Shown: positions 59,125 to 64,000 of the stretch, piece after piece
Layout: each line of letters opens with the position of its first letter
How positions within the stretch are numbered: position 1 is the stretch's first letter
Assembly (NCBI GenBank): GCA_017871115.1
Contig: JAFCIZ010000005.1
Coordinates: 5,263,501 to 5,327,500, forward strand
Direction: 5' to 3'
DNA: 64,000 bases
Source of the DNA: Cunninghamella blakesleeana
Lineage: Eukaryota > Mucoromycota > Mucoromycetes > Mucorales > Cunninghamellaceae
Made by a program: the position numbers and the translations under genes
The notes under the pieces: generated by a model
Database searches by the model: none
Told to the model about the DNA's origin: nothing
The model's input: only the letters and a program-made list of their open reading frames with translations

Positions 59125-60570
59125 TTAATTACTACTGGCTACACCACCACTCGATAACCCAACAGCCTTTTGAACGACTTCCCTCATTAAATCCACCAAA
59201 GTGCAACAAGTAATTAAAAGATGGGATTCCAAATGATCTGGACGTTCTACTAACCCCAACCCACGTTTATCAATAGTTAATCTTCCAATATGTATTAAAT
59301 ATCCCATGCCATGGCTATCGAATTCAGCTAATAATTGCCAATTTTTCTTCTTTTTATCTTTTTTCTTTTTTTTAACCTCATCTTCTAATGGGTCATCTTC
59401 TTGTTCCAATTTTCTAATTTCACAAGTCATATCATGAGAGACAAGACTAGGTCGTTTCCATCGTAAACAGTATTGGGTATCGTATTGGGTTGTATAAATA
59501 AATAATAAGTGGGAATTGTTGACATTTAAAAATTTACGACATCGTGGTTTCGATATATCTTGGCTTTCTTGACTACGCATATCATCATCATCGTCATCAC
59601 CATCAGCTATTTTATCTTCTTCTTCTTTATCATCATTATTATTATTACCATTAGAATGGTTCACTTCATCCAATCCCCATTCAATAGTAATATCCTTTTG
59701 AAATGCTCTTCGTCTTGCTTCGGCTATTTTCATACCATATTTTGTATATCGTTCGGCTGCATTTTGATAATCTTGATCCATTTTCACTTGGTATAAAATA
59801 TTCTGAAATCCCCAAGAATAAGAATGAGGTTGACGTTTGCGATAAATTAATTCTTTGGTACCTCCAAGATAAATGTCATGATGATGAGGTTGAGTAAGAG
59901 CATGTTTTCGAATATCATAAGATATCACATCCTTGGAAGATCTTCTTTTTAAGGAATCTAATAGCATTTGTTTGGAAGTAGAAGATGTCGAAGTAGTAGA
60001 GTCAATAGTGCTGTTACTGAGACTTGGACTAATGGATCCATCCAAGGATAAATGGCTATTGCTGTTATTATTAGAATGATAAGGATGATGATGAATGGAA
60101 GTAGGTGAAAGAAGAATATTAGAATTATTTGGTGAATAAAATATATCCTCTTGTTGTTGATCTATTTCTTCATTGGTTATTGTAGTAGTAGTAGTAGTTG
60201 TACTCTGCACTTTACTAATAAGTGAGGTAGGAAGAGAATGGCTACTATTGGTACTTGTTATTTGCTGTTGTACAGAAGAAGGTGCCATTTTTGATTTTCT
60301 TGTTTTATAACGTACAATGGTGTTTAAAAAAGAACCTTCCCCATCTTCTTGTTCCATTTTATGAAGAGTTTCAAGTTGACTAGCTGTTGTTAACTTTATA
60401 GCAAGTTCATCTACTACTTCAGTTGTAACGGGGGTAGGTATTTCATCATAAGCATTAGGTTTTTCATAAATAGGACTATCTATTGTATCTGGTTTAATAA
60501 ATGTATCTATTGTATCTGGTTTATTATAAATAATATCATGATCTTTCTCTTCTTCTGGTATCGTTGTCAT
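59125..60570 (-). CDS. Conserved hypothetical protein, possible tubby-like C-terminal fold, 481 aa
   Basis: Single exon from ATG 60568-60570 to TAA 59125-59127. N-terminal half is disordered (Ser/Thr/Asn-rich, repeated KPDTIDTF and KPDTIDSP units near residues 17-32). The C-terminal half looks folded: YRKRQPHSYSWGFQNILYQV, FLNVNNSHLLFIYTTQYDTQ, LRWKRPSLVSHDMTCEI, WQLLAEFDSHGMGYLIHIGR, LLITCCTLVDLMREVVQKAV, with an acidic insert and a Lys-rich loop. The pattern of strands closed by a hydrophobic helix recalls tubby/scramblase-like domains; that is inference. Function unknown. Confidence 0.75.
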   Translation of the reverse strand: MTTIPEEEKDHDIIYNKPDTIDTFIKPDTIDSPIYEKPNAYDEIPTPVTTEVVDELAIKLTTASQLETLHKMEQEDGEGSFLNTIVRYKTRKSKMAPSSVQQQITSTNSSHSLPTSLISKVQSTTTTTTTITNEEIDQQQEDIFYSPNNSNILLSPTSIHHHPYHSNNNSNSHLSLDGSISPSLSNSTIDSTTSTSSTSKQMLLDSLKRRSSKDVISYDIRKHALTQPHHHDIYLGGTKELIYRKRQPHSYSWGFQNILYQVKMDQDYQNAAERYTKYGMKIAEARRRAFQKDITIEWGLDEVNHSNGNNNNDDKEEEDKIADGDDDDDDMRSQESQDISKPRCRKFLNVNNSHLLFIYTTQYDTQYCLRWKRPSLVSHDMTCEIRKLEQEDDPLEDEVKKKKKDKKKKNWQLLAEFDSHGMGYLIHIGRLTIDKRGLGLVERPDHLESHLLITCCTLVDLMREVVQKAVGLSSGGVASSN

Positions 60571-60781
60571 TTAATAAAAATATTATTAAGAATAATAATA
60601 ATAATAATAAACGATTTATTTTATTTTATTTTTTTAAAAAAAGAGAAAAGGGGAAAAGGGCTACAAAGAAGAAAAAAAAAAAAAAAATTAAAATAGCCAA
60701 ATTAAATAAAGCGCCGATTAGACAACTGTGGAAAAAAAAGAATTCAGTTTTGAATTTTTTTTATGATGTCATGCAAGATAT

Positions 60782-61237
60782 TTATAATTTTTCAAAGGCT
60801 TTGACAACAGCTTCAGCTAAAGGACTTGCAGATGCAGGATTAGCACTTTAATTAATAGACAAAAGAATATAAGATGAAAAATAGATGAATAATTGAATCA
60901 TTATAATGTTATTATTATTGTTATTATTATTAATATCTTCATCATTTTTATATATATTACCCAGTTAAAACGCGTCCATCTTCTTGAACGCAAACAGCAA
61001 GAGGTTCTGAAGGAGGAATGTATTTGGCATTGACTTCAGCGGCGGCTTCTTCGACAGTTTTTACACCATCGGATTCGATTTTACTAAGAACATCAAATTT
61101 AATTTCTCCTTCAGTAGAAAATCCCGTAATTGTTTTTCCTTTAATAATACTTGATCCATCAGTATCCTTAATATAAGGAAGAACTATTATAAATTTAAAT
61201 ACAAGTAAAATAAATCAATAAAAAAAAAGTAAAGTAA

Positions 61238-61279
<42 letters not shown>

Positions 61280-61833
61280 TAATAAAAAAACTTACTGATA
61301 GGACCGTGGCAGACAGCAGAAATAATACCACCATTTTGATTAATTTTTTCAGCAATAGATATTAAACCTTTAGCTTTAGGATAATCATATAACGTCTAAA
61401 TAAGTGAAATAGAAATGAAATATTAAAAAAGAGTTAAACCGTTGCCGCCTTTTTTTTTAACGATAAAATAATGATAATAATAAAAAGTATTATTTACAGC
61501 ATGACCGGCGGAGGCATAGAAGATACCATAATCGTCAGCATTCACATCGGAAGGCTTTAATAAATTGTTCAGTTTTTTCATAAAAGGATGATTTTTATCT
61601 TGAAGGACCTTATAGTCGTTTTCAGACATGACACTAGGACTAACAGAATGTTCATCAAAACCAAAAGTACCCGTTTCACTGATAAGGTCTACTTCATACC
61701 CGTTTTCTGTAAACACTTCATAAGGATGCCATGCTTCTGTGAAGTATAATCCAGTTTTTTTACCGTCAGCATAAAATTGTCCATTATAAGAAGTAATAGT
61801 AAGAATCACTTTACGAGGTAAGGAAGATACCAT
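60782..61833 (-). CDS. Hsp31-like DJ-1/PfpI protein (glyoxalase III / chaperone)
   Basis: Cofactor-free methylglyoxal-to-lactate enzyme and stress chaperone family. About four exons; exon 1 is 61498-61833 and the last exon is 60782-60845 ([20 protein letters not shown], stop TAA 60782-60784). Seen: [32 protein letters not shown] with the catalytic Glu, [38 protein letters not shown], and the nucleophile elbow [11 protein letters not shown] with the catalytic Cys and His. Follows yeast Hsp31 along its length. Shares orientation with the upstream LCB1 gene. Confidence 0.93.
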
Positions 61834-62247
61834 TTTTTATTTTTATTATATTTTATTATTTTATTAATAAAGTAAAGAAAAGAAAAGAAAAAAAAGAAAA
61901 AAAAAAGTCCAACCGAAAATTATTTTTATATTTGCGCATGATTGTTTTGATGATGCAAACTAATTGGGGTTTCATATAAATAATAATAATAATAGAAAAA
62001 CGTGTTTGCATTTACTATAGTCTTGGTTTCTTTGTATTAATAATCCAAAGAATTCGTCTAATTCATTAATAATACATAGCTGATTCATGTATCCATTAAT
62101 TTTGATCTGAATTACTATATTTGTAATGTTGTTACGTATTTATTTTATTTAAAAAGAATTATTATTTTATTTATTAAATTAAAAAATCCGAAAAATTAGT
62201 AACTAGTATTATAAAAGATTATCCGCCGCTCCTTTCCTTTTTTTTTA
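61834..62247. other. Spacer between LCB1 and Hsp31-like genes
   Basis: LCB1 3' UTR and the Hsp31-like promoter; A/G-rich just upstream of the ATG at 61831-61833. No gene. Confidence 0.4.
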
Positions 62248-64000
62248 TCATTTTTTCCATTTTCCTTGTAAAATCTTAGTGAGTGCTGATTTAACAATAG
62301 TGGCTGCTTTATCATTTTCTTTTTTAGTAAGGCCAATGGTAAGATAAATTTTAATACTAGGTCTAGGTAATTCTCTTTCTTGATCATTAACATATTTTGC
62401 TCTTGTGATTAAAACACCTTGTAAAGCACATTCATCTACTACATCTTGAAGTATTCTTTCTTCGTCTTCTCGAGTCAAGGTTACATTACGAGCATTTAAA
62501 TAAGAAGGTTTGATACGAATATGAAAGAAAGGAATTGTATTAACTTCCATTGTTGGAGCATTGCTACCATCAATTTCAATAAGTTGTTCCAAACTTTTAT
62601 GAGCAAGAATATTTCTAAAGGAATGAATACGTTCACGAAGTTCACGTAATAAATAAGGTTGTTGACTAATCATGTTAATGGCTTCTGAGGCTGAGATGGT
62701 AAGCATAGCTGGAAGGGAGGCACTGAAACAATAAGCGCTACCAGATAAACGTTGGTGATCAACAATTTCAATACTACCAGCACAAAATCCTCCTGAGGAA
62801 CATAAGGTTGTAGCTAAAGATCCAATGATCATATCAACTTCTTTAGCCTGTATAAAACAATCAGTTAAAAAGATATTATAGTTAGAATGGTTACTTTTTC
62901 CCTTCTTCTTTTTTCCTTTAAAATAAATAAATAAATAATTAAATATAACAATCGTAATAGCTTACATCGACACCAAAATGATCAGTGGCACCAGCTCCAC
63001 GATTGCCTAAAACACCAATAGATTGGGATTCATCCAAAATTAATCGGTACTTGAATTTCTTTTTTAATTCAACCTAAATTGATCAAAATATAAGAGAATA
63101 ATCAGTAAAATTAATTAGTTTATTCTTTTTTGTTTGAAAAAGTTTATTTTTTAGTACATATATACATATCTTATTTTATTTTAAACATACCAAAGCTGGT
63201 AATGGTGAGATATCTCCATGATTAGCAAATAATGCTTCTGTAACAATAAATCGTCTTGTCAATCTTTTTTTGTGCTACATAAAAAAACAAAAACAAAAAA
63301 ACAAACAAACAAAAAGTCAGTTCAAAATTATTACCAAATTCTAAATGTTTTTTTTATAAAGACTTACTCTTAAAGTATCCATTTGAATATCATTTAATAC
63401 ACGTTCCAAATCATTCATATCATTATGCTTAAACCATCTAATATTAGATCTAGAGATTTGAACACCTTTTTGAATAGCAAAATTAACACCTTCATCACTA
63501 TAAATACATAATATTAAAAAAAAAAAAAAATAGGGATGATTATTTAATTAAATTATATAAATGTTATAATTATTTTCAGTCCTTTTTCTTTTTCCTTTTC
63601 CCTTTTTTTTTAATACTTACACTACCAATAAATCTCCACGTTTAGAAAAGGCAGGAATAACAGAAGAAATAGTAGAAAATCCTTGAGCGTAAATGATAGC
63701 ATCATCAGTACCTAAAAAGCGAGCAATATCTTTTTCCAACTTCATATGAATATCCAAAGTACCATAAAACCCAGGAGGACCACAAGTACCAACACCATAT
63801 TCTTTCAAAGTATCAATGGATTTTTGACGGATTTGTTCAGAAGCGACTAAATTTAAATAATTAGTAGTTGCCAAATTCATTAATGGTTTAGCATGGCCTT
63901 GGACTTTAGTTTTAGCAGTTTGTGCACCGATAATCAAAGGAGTCTTTTCTAAGTTCAATTTGTCATAAGAACTAAGCTTAGGAACTAAAGGTTCAGGTTG
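62248..64000 (-). CDS. LCB1: Serine palmitoyltransferase subunit 1 (LCB1/SPTLC1), 5' end outside window
   Basis: Condenses serine with palmitoyl-CoA in the ER membrane, first step of sphingolipid synthesis, as partner of LCB2. The reading frame is open at the right edge ([17 protein letters not shown]), so the N-terminal membrane part is missing; stop TGA at 62248-62250. Seen: [80 protein letters not shown], and [19 protein letters not shown]. The position of the PLP-binding Lys in catalytic paralogues is not Lys here, the hallmark of the LCB1 subunit. About six exons in the window. Confidence 0.95.

Noticed and set aside
60564..60851. Plus-strand 95-aa ORF ending in a plausible helix
   Set aside because: Its convincing-looking end is the complement of the last exon of the Hsp31-like gene (60782-60845); the rest is Asn/Lys from A-runs.
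1..64000. Anaerobic gut fungus (Neocallimastigomycota) as source because of extreme AT content
   Set aside because: The window carries a mitochondrial complex I subunit (NDUFA1), which those hydrogenosome-bearing fungi are expected to lack.
1..64000. CRISPR arrays, bacterial operons or terminators
   Set aside because: No regularly spaced direct repeats; gene structure is eukaryotic with spliceosomal introns.

Overview
This is an AT-rich eukaryotic nuclear window. It has many short GT-AG introns (about 60-250 nt), TATA-rich spacers, and poly-Gln, poly-Asn and AT microsatellites. The gene set is fungal: divergent acetolactate synthase and 3-isopropylmalate dehydrogenase genes, a Hof1/Cdc15-type F-BAR/SH3 protein, a fungal-type complex I NDUFA1 and an Hsp31-like protein. 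Intron density and compact genes suggest an early-diverging fungus, most likely Mucoromycota/Mucorales. That placement is inference from protein style, not from a search.

Layout. 1-9.6 kb: the 3' end of a degenerate kinase, a ZZZ3-like SANT/ZZ protein, AP-3 mu, a BUB1-like checkpoint kinase and a small orphan ORF. 11.4-20.5 kb: F-BAR/SH3 protein, ER thioredoxin-like membrane protein, ribosomal protein L9/uL6 and retromer VPS26. 22.3-27 kb: ILV2 and LEU2, head to head across a 1.0 kb shared promoter with two TGAGTCA boxes and a GC-rich perfect palindrome. 27.5-42.3 kb: METTL21-like methyltransferase, a small orphan ORF, a SulP/STAS anion transporter, a Gli-like C2H2 factor, a decayed coiled-coil gene, a Maf nucleotide pyrophosphatase and NDUFA1. 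42.8-52.2 kb: a tRNA-Ile(AAU) gene followed by a nested cluster of Ty3/gypsy-type LTR elements. 53.7-64 kb: cohesin RAD21, G-protein alpha, a tubby-like orphan, an Hsp31/DJ-1 protein and the 3' part of LCB1 (serine palmitoyltransferase), which runs off the right edge.

The most unusual part is the retrotransposon at 42988-51207 (minus strand). Its two 724-bp LTRs differ at a single base that I could find, so insertion is very recent. It sits inside the first bases of an older solo LTR of the same family. Removing both insertions and one copy of each 4-bp target duplication rebuilds a perfect 36-bp palindrome about 85 bp downstream of the tRNA-Ile gene. Its primer binding site pairs over 18 nt with the 3' end of that same tRNA. 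Coding is split: gag, then PR-RT-RNaseH in the -1 frame behind an A_AAA_AAC slip site, then integrase as its own ORF in another frame, then a fourth ORF of unknown function that runs through the polypurine tract into the LTR. Each LTR carries three consecutive hairpins with near-identical 12-nt loops and differing but still paired stems.
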